Below, piece after piece: positions 41,452 through 50,992 of a stretch of DNA of 52,518 bases; the stretch's first letter is position 1, and the number at the start of each line of letters is the position of its first letter. This DNA is from Fragilaria crotonensis (lineage: Eukaryota; Bacillariophyta; Fragilariophyceae; Fragilariales; Fragilariaceae). The stretch lies in contig JAKSYS010000438.1 of NCBI GenBank assembly GCA_022925895.1, positions 1-52,518 on the forward strand, in the 5' to 3' direction. The notes below the pieces were generated by a model that saw only the letters and a list, made by a program, of their open reading frames with translations, was not told the origin of the DNA and did no database searches. A program made the position numbers and the translations under genes.

Positions 41452-42975
41452 CTAAGGAGAAGTTTCGATCGGGCAAAAGGGCGACTCGTAAATGTCGAAG
41501 TGCTCACTTTCGCAAATCGGAAAGGACGACAAGTCATATACCAAACCCTCCACACCAGTATTTCTCAACAGGACTGCCTTGTAACACCGATTGACACTTC
41601 CGTCGGGCTTGAAAAAGGGTTGCACAGGCCACTTCTGCTTGTTATAATAGTCGTTGTAGGCTGGAAGTTGGTCAAAGGTAAGAGCTCCTTTGCCCTTTGG
41701 TCCGGGGCATTCACCTGGCAAGGCTCCGCACGTCCACTGCCAGACCTTTGTTTCAAATTCGTCGTAGATTTTTGTGTCGCATGGGTAAATACCCACCCAA
41801 TCGTCAGGGAGTGGTGGGCGGCCTGGACCCTTGTCGAAGTCAAAGAACACGTCGATGGGTTCTCCGCAAACGAATGACGTCTTGAGGATTGACAGACATG
41901 GTGAGTCGGATGGGCTTGCGCTTGTGATATCGATTCCCGCACCGGAACTAGCAGCGCTTTCCGAGGGAACATCGGATGGAATGCTGGACGGCACCCCGGA
42001 TGGAATGCTCGACGGCAACCCGGATGGTGCTCCAGAAGGCGTGACCGACGGCGTGTCGGAAGGAATAGCTGATGGTTCGGAAGATGGAATAAGCGAAGGG
42101 AGCCCAGATGCAACAAGCGAAGGGAGCCCAGATGGAACAAGCGAAGGGAGCCCGGATGGAATAAGCGAAGGGAGCCCGGATGGAATGAGAGATGGAAGCC
42201 CAGATGAAATTAGCGAAGGAAGCCCGGATGGTGCTGATGATGGTTCACCGCTGGGAAGGTCTGCTCCTGATACATCAACGGTGTTGGAGCTCGAAGCGCC
42301 AAGGTCAGAGGGAATATCTGATGGAATGCTGGACGGCAGGCTGGAGGGTTCCCCGGAGGGAATGAGAGATGGAAGCCCGGATGGTGCTGCTGACGGAACG
42401 CTGCTGGGAAACGCGCTTGCAGCAGAGCCATCGCTACCTGCGCTCGTATCACCACCACCGTTCCAGTCATCACTGTCAGGCAGAAGTGCCGTGCAGTTAT
42501 TTCCAGCCAGAACCTTGAATGGACCAAATTGATCGCCAGCCACCAGCGGAGCTTTATACGACGTATCAATGCTGCATATTCCAGTACCTCCCCACATGAA
42601 GTACGAGTCCTTGCGGAAAGGTCCCTTGACTGTAAAAATAGTTCCTTCCTCAAGAGTTCCGAAGCGTTGGAAGTCGCCAGTAGTTGTCATGATTTGGAGG
42701 CTTGTGGCATCCACCACGGTGGTTGCCTTGCATGAGATAAAGCCTGTATGCTGATAGAGGGAATCGGCGGCCAGAAGTGAGAACTGGAAGGTCAGGGATT
42801 CGGGGTGGGCCTTGTTCTCCTTTGAACAGATCTCACAATGCCCGTCTTCCAATGCGAAGCCTCCTTCTTTCTCTTTTAGCCCTCTGTTGCCTCTCAACGT
42901 GCGCTCCCGAGTCGCATTAACAAGAGGCAGTGTGATGGCGAAAGCCAGTGTTAACCGGATTAGGGGTACTTTCAT
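41452..42975 (-). CDS. Secreted Pro/Ser/Gly-repeat protein with N-terminal Cys domain and SKICH-like C-terminal domain
   Basis: 507 residues from ATG 42975, chosen because it gives a clean signal peptide (MKVPLIRLTLAFAITLPLVNA). The frame extends to 43131, but the added 52 residues would bury that signal. Residues about 45-160 form a Cys-containing beta domain (HCEICSKENKAHPESLTFQF, FRKDSYFMWGGTGICS). About 185-345 is a low-complexity array of PSGLPSLIPSG and PSSIPSD units, a style common in diatom extracellular, wall or adhesive proteins. About 355-500 contains FVCGEPIDVFFDFD and PDDWVGIYPCD, reminiscent of the SKICH Ig-like fold (DWVGIY motif). Likely exported to the wall or matrix; function unknown. 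Long forward frames opposite it are shadows of the repeat. Confidence 0.78.
   Translation of the reverse strand: MKVPLIRLTLAFAITLPLVNATRERTLRGNRGLKEKEGGFALEDGHCEICSKENKAHPESLTFQFSLLAADSLYQHTGFISCKATTVVDATSLQIMTTTGDFQRFGTLEEGTIFTVKGPFRKDSYFMWGGTGICSIDTSYKAPLVAGDQFGPFKVLAGNNCTALLPDSDDWNGGGDTSAGSDGSAASAFPSSVPSAAPSGLPSLIPSGEPSSLPSSIPSDIPSDLGASSSNTVDVSGADLPSGEPSSAPSGLPSLISSGLPSLIPSGLPSLIPSGLPSLVPSGLPSLVASGLPSLIPSSEPSAIPSDTPSVTPSGAPSGLPSSIPSGVPSSIPSDVPSESAASSGAGIDITSASPSDSPCLSILKTSFVCGEPIDVFFDFDKGPGRPPLPDDWVGIYPCDTKIYDEFETKVWQWTCGALPGECPGPKGKGALTFDQLPAYNDYYNKQKWPVQPFFKPDGSVNRCYKAVLLRNTGVEGLVYDLSSFPICESEHFDIYESPFCPIETSP
41960..42415 (-). repeat. Coding minisatellite (PSGLPSLIPSG units)
   Basis: Tandem, partly regular units of about 30-36 bp encode the Pro/Ser/Gly-rich stalk. 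Near-identical neighbours between about 42095 and 42200 point to recent expansion. Confidence 0.85.
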
Positions 42976-44794
42976 ATTTGCTTTTCCTGGTGCCTTCGAC
43001 TTTGGTTTTATACGTTTGTGTGAATCCTTTTGTAACGATGGGCTGCAGCTAATCGTAACAACGTTGTTAAAGTTGTCCAAGCGCACTTCCGACTCTCGCT
43101 CAAGAAAGATTTGTGAGCGGCTGAATATCAAAGCACTATCGAATCATAATCGCACAAACCGAATCCTTTTCGGAATTTTCGGTTAATCGGCGATTTTCAT
43201 GTCACGAACTATCATTGCAGTGTGAAAAAAAGGCCGTTAGAAAGATTCCAACAGAGACAGTTGTCGGAAAATTCTGGGTGTAACAGATGCGCACCCCAAT
43301 CCCGTATCGGATGGTTGTGCTTGGAGCTTGGACTGTGAGTATGGATGCTCGCGTCCTTGCTTGTGGTCGTCATGTCGTCATCCACTCAGAGAACATCGGG
43401 ATACTCCTACTACCATAGCTGTACTGCAGTACTATCAACATAGATTTCACACTCTATAGACTCCGCTTGTGAGAAAACTGATGCAAGGAACGTCCGGCAA
43501 AAAACGGTTTTCTACTCGATCAAAGATAACTAAATTAATAGTTGCCAAACCTTTTGCATCCCAGCGGTTACTCCGAGTCACAAAGCATTCGGCAGGCGCG
43601 TCGAAAACGCTCCGCGGACCCGCGGATTGTCACTTTGTCACATCGTAACCAAAATGTAAATATGCAACAAATGTACTCCGAGTGTATGTGCGTATTTTAC
43701 GCGCCCGTGTTGAGGGTACGAATTATAGTATAAGAATACATGTATATGCACATATAAATTTCCGAAAAGTTAACGATTCACTCTGCCTCCACCTTCAATG
43801 CATTGGCAAACGACCAAATCGTTCATGACGTTGGGGTCTCGAATGAATGTGCATTTGCAGGCCATTGGAACTGAAACCGTGAAACAACGGCGAATGACAC
43901 TCCCACGTCGCATTTCCTTGTCTACGAACACGAAGTGCCCGCACCATTCCATTGTGTGGCAATTCGCCAAGGCCTGGGAACTTCACCCACATCGGATGTG
44001 AGATCAATGACGTGATGCGCACACAGAGCTATAATCGAACCAAAATGTCAGGAATCGAAGTTCCACTGTTGTGGCCACCATTGAAGCCGCTTTCAAAAGA
44101 CAGAATTAGCAATCTTGTACATACAGTAGTTGCGATGTATAATTCCTAGTTCCATTTGATGATGTAGCGTAACAATCAACACGACAACCCAACGTTGAAT
44201 ATACTACTGGACAACACCCTGGGATGCCGACTCCAAACTTGCAACACGACCGCAGCAAACCCAGGGACATACATACTGCAAGAGTCTATAATCTGCTTTC
44301 CAACCCCTGCAAGGCCTGCAATGTCCAATGGCGAAAGTGTCATGCCACCTAGACAGGCGAAATCTCGTTTCGTAGCATCATTCCTGACGTCCACTGTCGC
44401 ATTGGATGCTCTTCTGAGAATCAGCACATACATGCGCATTATAGTAAGGGATGGATGCGTTGTGTCGTACACCTGAGACATCGAACGCAAGTAATGTAGT
44501 ACGAATGACGATTCCATGCTGCAAGAGTTGTGCCACTTAGAAATGATCAAGGATTGCCATTGCCAAGGATTTACAAGGGATCATTCGACGACAAAACCCG
44601 CTCTTGTTCGTGCCACTGTTGCTGTCCACCGTTGGCGAAGGCGTTCCATGTGGAGAGGAGAACGGAGACCCGATGAACCAAAAACCTCTGACCAAACGCA
44701 TACGTCGGAAGGGCTCTCAATGCCCAGAAGGAGCTAGCAGATTAAGAGCCACCACCTGTGTATTTGCCGTAGAGTCTCTCGCTTTCTTCGACCA
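42976..44794. other. Intergenic region, no confident gene
   Basis: Includes the 5' flank of the secreted protein gene. Two weak candidates exist. A reverse-strand frame at 43770-43970 begins within a plausible exon after CCCAG (66 residues, Cys-rich: MEWCGHFVFVDKEMRRGS...SVPMACKC). A pair of opposing frames covers 44176-44550. Neither has a recognised domain or a full gene structure, so neither is called. Confidence 0.4.
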
Positions 44795-46071
44795 TCAGAT
44801 TGACTTGAGCCAGAAAATGGGTTTCGGCCCAGTGTAGCTGTCAAGTCCGCCTTTGTATGTTATTCCTTTACTCACGGGGATGGCTGAGTTTGGCAAGTCT
44901 TTGACGCACCGCACAATCAAATCCAGGTCGTCACGATGAATATCACTTAGCGTCAAATTCCAGATTCTGGAATCAGCATGACCATTGGTCCTGTATTTGT
45001 CGCGCAGCTCTGACGCCGTCTCAAAGAAGTTGTGAAAGTGATACGCCGCAACACCATAATTGCCGCCGTGCCTCATATCTGCAGCATTCGCTAGAGCGTA
45101 GCTGCCATTCCTCATGACATGTGCGGGGTAGCCTTGAGTGTGATTCCGGCCCCATCCAAACACTCGCTCTCCATGCATTCGTTTCGGTCGTCCCTTGGGA
45201 TTGCCAATGGACTCTATGCACTCACCAATCATGAACTCTGGATGGAACCAATAACTCTTGGCGACACAGTCGGGCGACCCCTCAAAGACCAAGGCAACAG
45301 TAGGAAGCCTGGGTGGACGGCAATCTTGACCAGGTTGGAACGCGGGTATATCGCATTGTTTTGCTGCCAACAAAAAGTCGCGGGTCATGGTTTCATCCAT
45401 ATCGGCCATGAATCCTACATCATTCTCTTTCATCCCGGCCTCTTTCCACCGTTTGAGAATCTGCTGCCGTTGAATCTCGTCACGATCCATCCCAATGGCA
45501 TGAACTGCAGTTCTTGATAACACGTCAAGAAATACGCGCGTTGTTGTCGTGGATGTAGATGATGAAGTGACATTGGGACCAAAGATACCACTGTGAATCA
45601 AATCATGACCTGCGTTCCCGGTGCAAATCGTAATGTCCGAGGAGTGTTGGTGTGAGTCCTGTCGCTCTCCACCAATGCCACCACGGCATACAGTTCATAC
45701 GCCTCGACCGCATGAATTCGAATGGCATTGTAACTTTCATTAGCCAGCACGGCGCCGAAGAATATGCGACGATCGTGTTGTCGACGATCCAGTTTGTTTG
45801 GATTGTTTGCCTTCGCTGACCCTGGCACATGTCTATTGTAGGTGAAATTGTACCTTTGACATCGTTCCGTCCGGTTGGCAGTGTCGAGAATGTCATATTG
45901 TTTCTGAAATATGGGATCAACGATGAAGTTGAGACTGCTGGTGTGTGTAGTCATGGTTCGGTTTAGTTGAGGTTGTAAAGTCTTGACCGATTCGAGCGAG
46001 CCGTACATGGAAAAGGCAGCAACAACAACCAACAACAGGGCCATGATCGAGTCCATTCGTTTCAGTCGCAT
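44795..46071 (-). pseudogene. GT17-like glycosyltransferase, one frameshift
   Basis: Two frames meet near 45600. The first (45598-46071) starts MRLKRMDSIMALLLVVVAAF, a type II signal anchor. It then has FFGAVLANESYNAIRIHAVEAYELYAVV and VESDRTHTNTPRTLRF, which resemble the first strand and ESN(F/Y)T region of family 17 N-acetylglucosaminyltransferases. The second (44795-45601, entered without an ATG) continues with FGPNVTSSST, the acidic GFMADMDETMTRDFLLAA (DxDE metal site), and GNYGVAAYHFHNFFETASELRDKYR, matching the family's HF...F...IR(N/D)K region. One indel near 45600-45640 separates them. The product would sit in the Golgi. It may be a real pseudogene, or a functional gene with one base lost in the sequence. 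Confidence 0.65.
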
Positions 46072-46311
46072 CCTGTGTAAAGAAGACTTCGTTGTCTTCC
46101 TTTCAACTTGATCACAATCGCGTTACAACATTACACACAGCTTGTTCTTTTGTTTAGCTCCTTTTGCCGCTGTTGCCACTGCTCTCGTTGCGCTAGCAGT
46201 GGTCACACTACGGACGAACGTCCTGGCAAACCTTCAATGGGAAGCGTACATCTTACATGGCGTGACGAATGGCTACTCCGAGTACTAATGAGAAAATCAT
46301 GTGCTTGTAGA

Positions 46312-46375
46312 ATTAATGCGCGTCTATTCATAAAAGAGCACTTGCGCCAATTAGAATCCGCTGAAACGTCATCAT
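46312..46375 (+). repeat. Diverged copy of the foldback arm
   Basis: TTAATGCGC... followed by GCCAATTAGAATCCGCTGAAACGTCATCA aligns with the arm at 30684-30749 (CCAATCAGAATCCGCGGAGACGTCAT). It lies about 240-300 bp upstream of the GT17-like gene, in the same kind of position as the copy near the TLDc gene. Confidence 0.6.
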
Positions 46376-47032
46376 GTTCGAGTGTCGCTAACGACTAGTA
46401 GTAGACCTACCGGTAGTACGTCTTATTACGGCAGAATACATGAAAAAAACAAACTGAAGAAGTGGCAGGAATATGCATAGAATCCGACGAAGTCCAAAGT
46501 GCATACCATATTACGTACAGCACAACTTATATGCGCAAAACAGACAGAAATGTTGACACGTGGTTGTACTGGCGTAATGTATCCTTCGTACCGGTACATT
46601 GGGTCTCAGGTACTTCGGTAAAAATGCGCGCTCTGCTCATCCGTGTGACCCCACGTCTGGGATCCTACTCCTACATAACAACGCACCTTGCGCAACGCAC
46701 CTCGCTCATCGCACCTCGCACCTTCTCATGACGGAGTAGCCGTAAGCAGTAACAACTTGATCTTTGGAATTGTTTTTCTCAAATTTCGTCGCCTCTGTTT
46801 ATACTTGGAGTACACCAAACGCATCCACCCGTGGTTACATGTACAGTTGGTTCGCAGTTGTTGAGATTGCATTCACCGATCACTGAGAGAAGCAACCCCT
46901 TTTCGTCCATCTTCTTCATCCATTGTGACCCAAAGAAGAACAAATACACATACAGGAGAACGGAGACCGACCGGTCGTTCGCCATCACACGATCTACGGT
47001 ACTGGAGTGCATCACAAGGAAAGACAAAGGAA
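46376..47032. other. Divergent upstream region of the GT17-like and CSRNP-like genes
   Basis: No gene supported. A GCACCTCGC triplication is at about 46682-46722 (CGCACCTTGCGCAACGCACCTCGC...). Short open frames show no domain. Confidence 0.45.
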
Positions 47033-48706
47033 ATGCCACCTCCACCACCACCCTCCAAGTCCTATTTACTGGTCTTGGATACTGATAGTGAAGATGACGA
47101 CGACCAAAAGGAATCAATACGAAGACGCAGCAGTGCTGCAAGAGTCATGCTGCCAAACAATGTGACAAGAGAGAAGGTTGAACATCCCAACGAACGGGTC
47201 TACAACGATGATGAGTATAATGACAAGGATGTTGAAGCGGACGAGCCCACAACTATTATCCCCATTCATTCTTTAACTGCTTCGCCCGAACAACAACAAA
47301 ACGATGCATCGATTCTAATACCCTTGACGCAATCCTTCCAAAAGACGAACCTGATATCTCCCATCAAGAGTCTTGATCAAGATGACATCAATGGCGACAG
47401 TGATAATGACGACGAGAAGGATCAGGACCAAACTCAATCTGAAAGGTTGGGATCTTCCTCATCGTCGCAGCGCAGTACTTTGCAGGTACCATCGTCTCCA
47501 TCCAAACAATTGTCTGCTACCAACAGCAACGACAACAACGTCAATAACAAGAAACGCCGCAGACGACGTCATCGTGGAAACAACAAGACTTCAGCAACAG
47601 AAACCACAACGAACCTCAACAAGAAGAAGAATGTAACGTTCGGTACTGTACAGATTCGACGTTTCGAACGCACATTGGGAGGTGATGGTGTTCCTGCCGA
47701 TGGCGGATGGCCTCTGGGATTGGGAAGCATCATTCCGTACGACGAAAGTAACGGTAAGAACATGGAGGAGCCACCGATACCGGTCCACGAATACGATGAA
47801 CGTGTTCAACAAGAATTGCAACAACGATGGCGTGCACTGTTTCCAGAGGAACTGGAACAACACCTGCAACTTCCAGCCGTTTTAGAAACGAGACAGTGGG
47901 ATTATAAAAAGGAACGAAATCAAAAGGGAAACTCGATTCGAAATCCTCTCTTTGGATCCTTGACGGAAGACCAACGCAGCAATTTACTTGTTCATGGTAA
48001 GGTTCTCTCCAGCAAGTGCCCTCCGGTTTCTTCTTCTCCCGCAAATAACAACAACAACAAGAAAAAGAACTCGAACTCCAGCCAGGGAAGACCGCGTGCC
48101 AATTCGATGGAACAGCACTCGTCTCGTAACAATACTTCGACACTAACAACAAGGAGTGGAGGTACTGGCAATAACAACAACAACGTCAGTAGACCCCGAT
48201 CCCAATCCATCGATTACTTCAATGCAGGTCCGTTCGATCCCATCAATGTTCGACATATTCGGAATGAATTGGAAGAGTTACGGCACGAACGCAGTAAGAG
48301 TGATGAGGGTTGCTCGTGTCGAAAGTTACAAGTCAATTCCAAAAAAATGAGTGCCAGTAAGGTCAGGGAGGAGTTGCGCAAGCGACATGCTCTGCCCACC
48401 AGTACATCTTCACCCGCGACCACAACGACAAGACTGGAATTGGAAGACTTGTTGCGACGACTTGTGGAAGAGGAACCTTGTTGCTCATCCCAAAATGACT
48501 GTCCGTGTGTGAAGTATGGACTCGGTTGCCAAGCTGATGCCTGTTCTTGTTGGAATCATCGAGGTGGCGAGAAACCGAAGACTGTGATGGAGATCAAAGA
48601 GCGATGCCGTAACAAGTTTGGCATGTATGTGGTGGATTTGAATACATTCATCGGTACCGCAAATCCTTACTGTGTCAAGTCATCAGCGCCGCGTCATCAT
48701 GATTAA
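47033..48706 (+). CDS. CSRNP-like nuclear protein
   Basis: 557 residues from ATG 47033 (MPPPPPPSKSYLLVLDTDSEDDDD); an in-frame TTG/ATG-poor extension to 46925 is less likely. Low-complexity acidic, Gln, Asn and Ser stretches alternate with folded parts. Near residue 200 is KKNVTFGTVQIRRFERTLGGDGVPADGGWPLGLG, split here as KKNVTFGTVQIRRFERTLGG plus the following Gly-Pro turn. This motif resembles the N-terminal domain of cysteine/serine-rich nuclear proteins (CSRNP/AXUD1) and a motif frequent in diatom proteins. The C-terminus has CSCRKLQ and a Cys-rich block CCSSQNDCPCVKYGLGCQ then ADACSCWNHRG, likely zinc-binding as in CSRNP. Polybasic KKRRRRRH suggests nuclear entry. CSRNPs are transcription regulators in animals; the role here is inferred. 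Confidence 0.65.
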   Translation: MPPPPPPSKSYLLVLDTDSEDDDDQKESIRRRSSAARVMLPNNVTREKVEHPNERVYNDDEYNDKDVEADEPTTIIPIHSLTASPEQQQNDASILIPLTQSFQKTNLISPIKSLDQDDINGDSDNDDEKDQDQTQSERLGSSSSSQRSTLQVPSSPSKQLSATNSNDNNVNNKKRRRRRHRGNNKTSATETTTNLNKKKNVTFGTVQIRRFERTLGGDGVPADGGWPLGLGSIIPYDESNGKNMEEPPIPVHEYDERVQQELQQRWRALFPEELEQHLQLPAVLETRQWDYKKERNQKGNSIRNPLFGSLTEDQRSNLLVHGKVLSSKCPPVSSSPANNNNNKKKNSNSSQGRPRANSMEQHSSRNNTSTLTTRSGGTGNNNNNVSRPRSQSIDYFNAGPFDPINVRHIRNELEELRHERSKSDEGCSCRKLQVNSKKMSASKVREELRKRHALPTSTSSPATTTTRLELEDLLRRLVEEEPCCSSQNDCPCVKYGLGCQADACSCWNHRGGEKPKTVMEIKERCRNKFGMYVVDLNTFIGTANPYCVKSSAPRHHD

Positions 48707-49268
48707 GTATAAGAATGCAGTAATCGGCGATTACACTATAGTCCATAGCCTACTTGCCGTAATCCTCCATTGCTCTGGGATTGGCAACTTCTACCTGGAG
48801 TAACACTGTTTCGTGATGTTTTAGGTTTCCTCAATAGAATTAAATTTGTTCTTTTAGAACCCGCGCTCCAGGTTTAGAAGGACGCTACTTGTTGCTTAAG
48901 CGACCAAATGTAGGGCATTAATCTTCGGCCAGAAAACGATGTGTGATCCAAGATGGTGCATCGTTGCTCTACGAAATTGAATAACGGCGCCTTTGGGGAC
49001 ACCATTTTTCACAACCAGCATAAACGTGCACAATTTGGAGATCGGCGCTAGCTAGGGTCTCATGTTAGACAAAGAGTTCTACCACTAGTTTCTAATGCTT
49101 TTTGGTGAGCCTCTCGATTTACAACAGCTTGTAGGTATGTACAGTATCGTAATGGTTGTCCAGTACCGCATGTATAATGTATAGTACTCGGAGCGGTGTT
49201 GAGCGAAAGGCATAGTAAACAAGTACAAGTAAGAGCATGTCTTATCGTTGGGAGTACACCGCCCCTCT
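48707..49268. other. Spacer before PIF element 2
   Basis: 3' flank of the CSRNP-like gene; no coding frame or RNA gene recognised. Confidence 0.5.
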
Positions 49269-49296
49269 GATGTACCCTGGGTACATCGATGTACCC
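49269..49296 (+). repeat. Left end of PIF element 2: palindrome plus direct repeat
   Basis: GATGTACCC (49269-49277), T, GGGTACATC (49279-49287), then GATGTACCC again (49288-49296). The right end has the related GGTACATC (52506) and the TGACCCTAGGT words at about 52451 and 52489. Confidence 0.75.
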
Positions 49297-49433
49297 TTAA
49301 AAAAAAATTAAAATTTTGGCAATCTTTATCGTGTACCCTCTACATCGCAAGAATTTTTCAATTCTTATCTGAGTGTATCTTGTCTCGCCGTTTGTAACAT
49401 TAATATCTTTTCGATCATCATCCAAACAATAGA

Positions 49434-50972
49434 GTGTTTGGATCATCTTCTTCCTTGTCGTTAGTGATGGACAGAGACAGCGATGGTGAAGATGACCTTG
49501 TCTGGAATGACGAGGACATGGCATTAATGGCTGTCGTTCAAGTTGTCGTGAATAACAACATGATGGTGTTATACAATTCCTTGTTGGCTCGTCACGAACA
49601 GGATGTCAGTGAGACGATTGAAGACATTCTGAGGCCTAATCAAGATTACCGACATTTACCAAGGAACACAAAAGCTGTTTTCCGTCATGATGAAGCCCTG
49701 AAATGCATTCAAAGGGATTACTTCGGAATTCCTGGGGATTTGACGACCCCAATTTTCAAGGAGAAAAGTTTTGAGATGATGTTTCGCTTGTCTCGCTCAC
49801 GTGTGCAAAGAATTTTTGATGATATTATGCAGACTAATCATCCGTTCTACGTTTCCAATGTTGATGCAACAGGCAAAAAGGGGGCGTCCCTGGAAGCAAA
49901 AGTACTTTTGCCGTTGAAAACCTTTGCGTACGGAGTGGCACCGCATGCGTTTTCGGATTACTTTCAAATGTCGAAGCCTCTAGCTGCAAAATGTTGCGAA
50001 GAATTTCCTGAGATCATGCACCGACTTTACTCCGAAGAATATCTGCGTATCCCTGATGCATGTGACATCAAGGATATTGTAAATCTACATGAGAAAGTGC
50101 ACGGTGTCCAAGGAATGCTCGGTTCGCTTGACTGCATGCATACAGGTTGGAAGAACTGTCCGAAGGCGTGGCAGGCTTCATTTAAGTCCGGAAAAGAAAG
50201 TGGTGGTCCGACAGTGGTGCTGGAGGCATTAGCTGATTACCATTTATGGTTTTGGCATGCCTCGTTTGGTTATGCGGGCTCGCTAAATGATTTGAATATA
50301 TTGAACTTGTCACCGTTGTTGGAGTCGTTGGTTGACGGTTCGTTTGTCGAGTTGGAGAAGTCCGCAAACTTTGTTCCATTTCAGGTTGCGGGTGACTCCT
50401 TTCAGCGATTGTTTGCGCTGGTGGATGGGATTTACCCACCATATTCCCGCTTTGTCAAGGCAATACAACTTCCGGTGACTGAATCCGAAAAGTACTTCAC
50501 TGCATGGCAGGAAGGTGCCAGAAAGGATATTGAGCGTGCCTTTGGAGTGCTGCAGGCACGCTTTCAAGTAATGTCACGCCCCTTTCACGGGCATTCGCTG
50601 CAAAAAATAAGCAAGATTGTGTCGGCATGTTTGATCATGCATAATATGTGCATTGCAGACAGAGTAATGGACGGAAATGTCTACGCCGTCTACGATCCTA
50701 TGTACAATGGTGATGATGTCGACGACGAACGGCATATACTCGAGGAGGACCTCCTTCGTATTGAGGAGAACAACAATTGCGACGACGATGACGATTTGGT
50801 ACGAGCGGGTACACGTGGCCGTGCCCGAATAGGACTTGCAAACTCCGACAATGAATTTGTACAACAACATATGGTTGCTCGTCAAACTCATTGGCGTGGA
50901 CTTAATGACAGGAATGAACATGCTCGCCTTCATAGTGCACTTCTTCGGTCTAAAGGAGGACAAGAATACTAA
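49434..50972 (+). CDS. PIF/Harbinger transposase (DDE), intact
   Basis: Up to 512 residues. The first codon read at 49434 is not ATG, so the in-frame ATG at 49467 (MDRDSDGEDDLVW, 501 residues) is the likely start. The N-terminus is acidic and helical. The helix-turn-helix region is KSFEMMFRLSRSRVQRIFDDI. The catalytic residues are Asp in GMLGSLDCMHTGWKNCP, Asp in LFALVDGIYPPYSRFVK and Glu in RKDIERAFGVLQARFQVM. FKSGKESGGPTVVLEALADY and SACLIMHNMCI are further marks of the plant/algal PIF family (Plant_transposase or DDE_Tnp_4). The C-terminus is acidic with RGRARI. It is convergent with the Myb-like partner, as needed for nuclear import and DNA binding in Harbinger systems. It is only distantly similar to the transposase at 7938-9714, so it is a separate lineage. 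Confidence 0.92.
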   Translation: MFGSSSSLSLVMDRDSDGEDDLVWNDEDMALMAVVQVVVNNNMMVLYNSLLARHEQDVSETIEDILRPNQDYRHLPRNTKAVFRHDEALKCIQRDYFGIPGDLTTPIFKEKSFEMMFRLSRSRVQRIFDDIMQTNHPFYVSNVDATGKKGASLEAKVLLPLKTFAYGVAPHAFSDYFQMSKPLAAKCCEEFPEIMHRLYSEEYLRIPDACDIKDIVNLHEKVHGVQGMLGSLDCMHTGWKNCPKAWQASFKSGKESGGPTVVLEALADYHLWFWHASFGYAGSLNDLNILNLSPLLESLVDGSFVELEKSANFVPFQVAGDSFQRLFALVDGIYPPYSRFVKAIQLPVTESEKYFTAWQEGARKDIERAFGVLQARFQVMSRPFHGHSLQKISKIVSACLIMHNMCIADRVMDGNVYAVYDPMYNGDDVDDERHILEEDLLRIEENNNCDDDDDLVRAGTRGRARIGLANSDNEFVQQHMVARQTHWRGLNDRNEHARLHSALLRSKGGQEY

Positions 50973-50992
50973 ATTTAGTAGAAATATACTAG

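Noticed and set aside
42095..42245. Regularly spaced repeats that could suggest a CRISPR array
   Set aside because: Units are adjacent, in frame and coding, with no unique spacers, and the genome is eukaryotic.
41831..42532. 233-codon forward frame rich in Asp/Gly/Ser (SEGSPDG repeats)
   Set aside because: It is the antisense shadow of the Pro/Ser repeat in the secreted protein, which has a signal peptide and folded domains on the other strand.
43770..43970. Small Cys-rich reverse-strand frame that recalls a cystine-knot pattern
   Set aside because: Only 66 residues, no start context beyond a possible splice acceptor, and no upstream exons could be joined.
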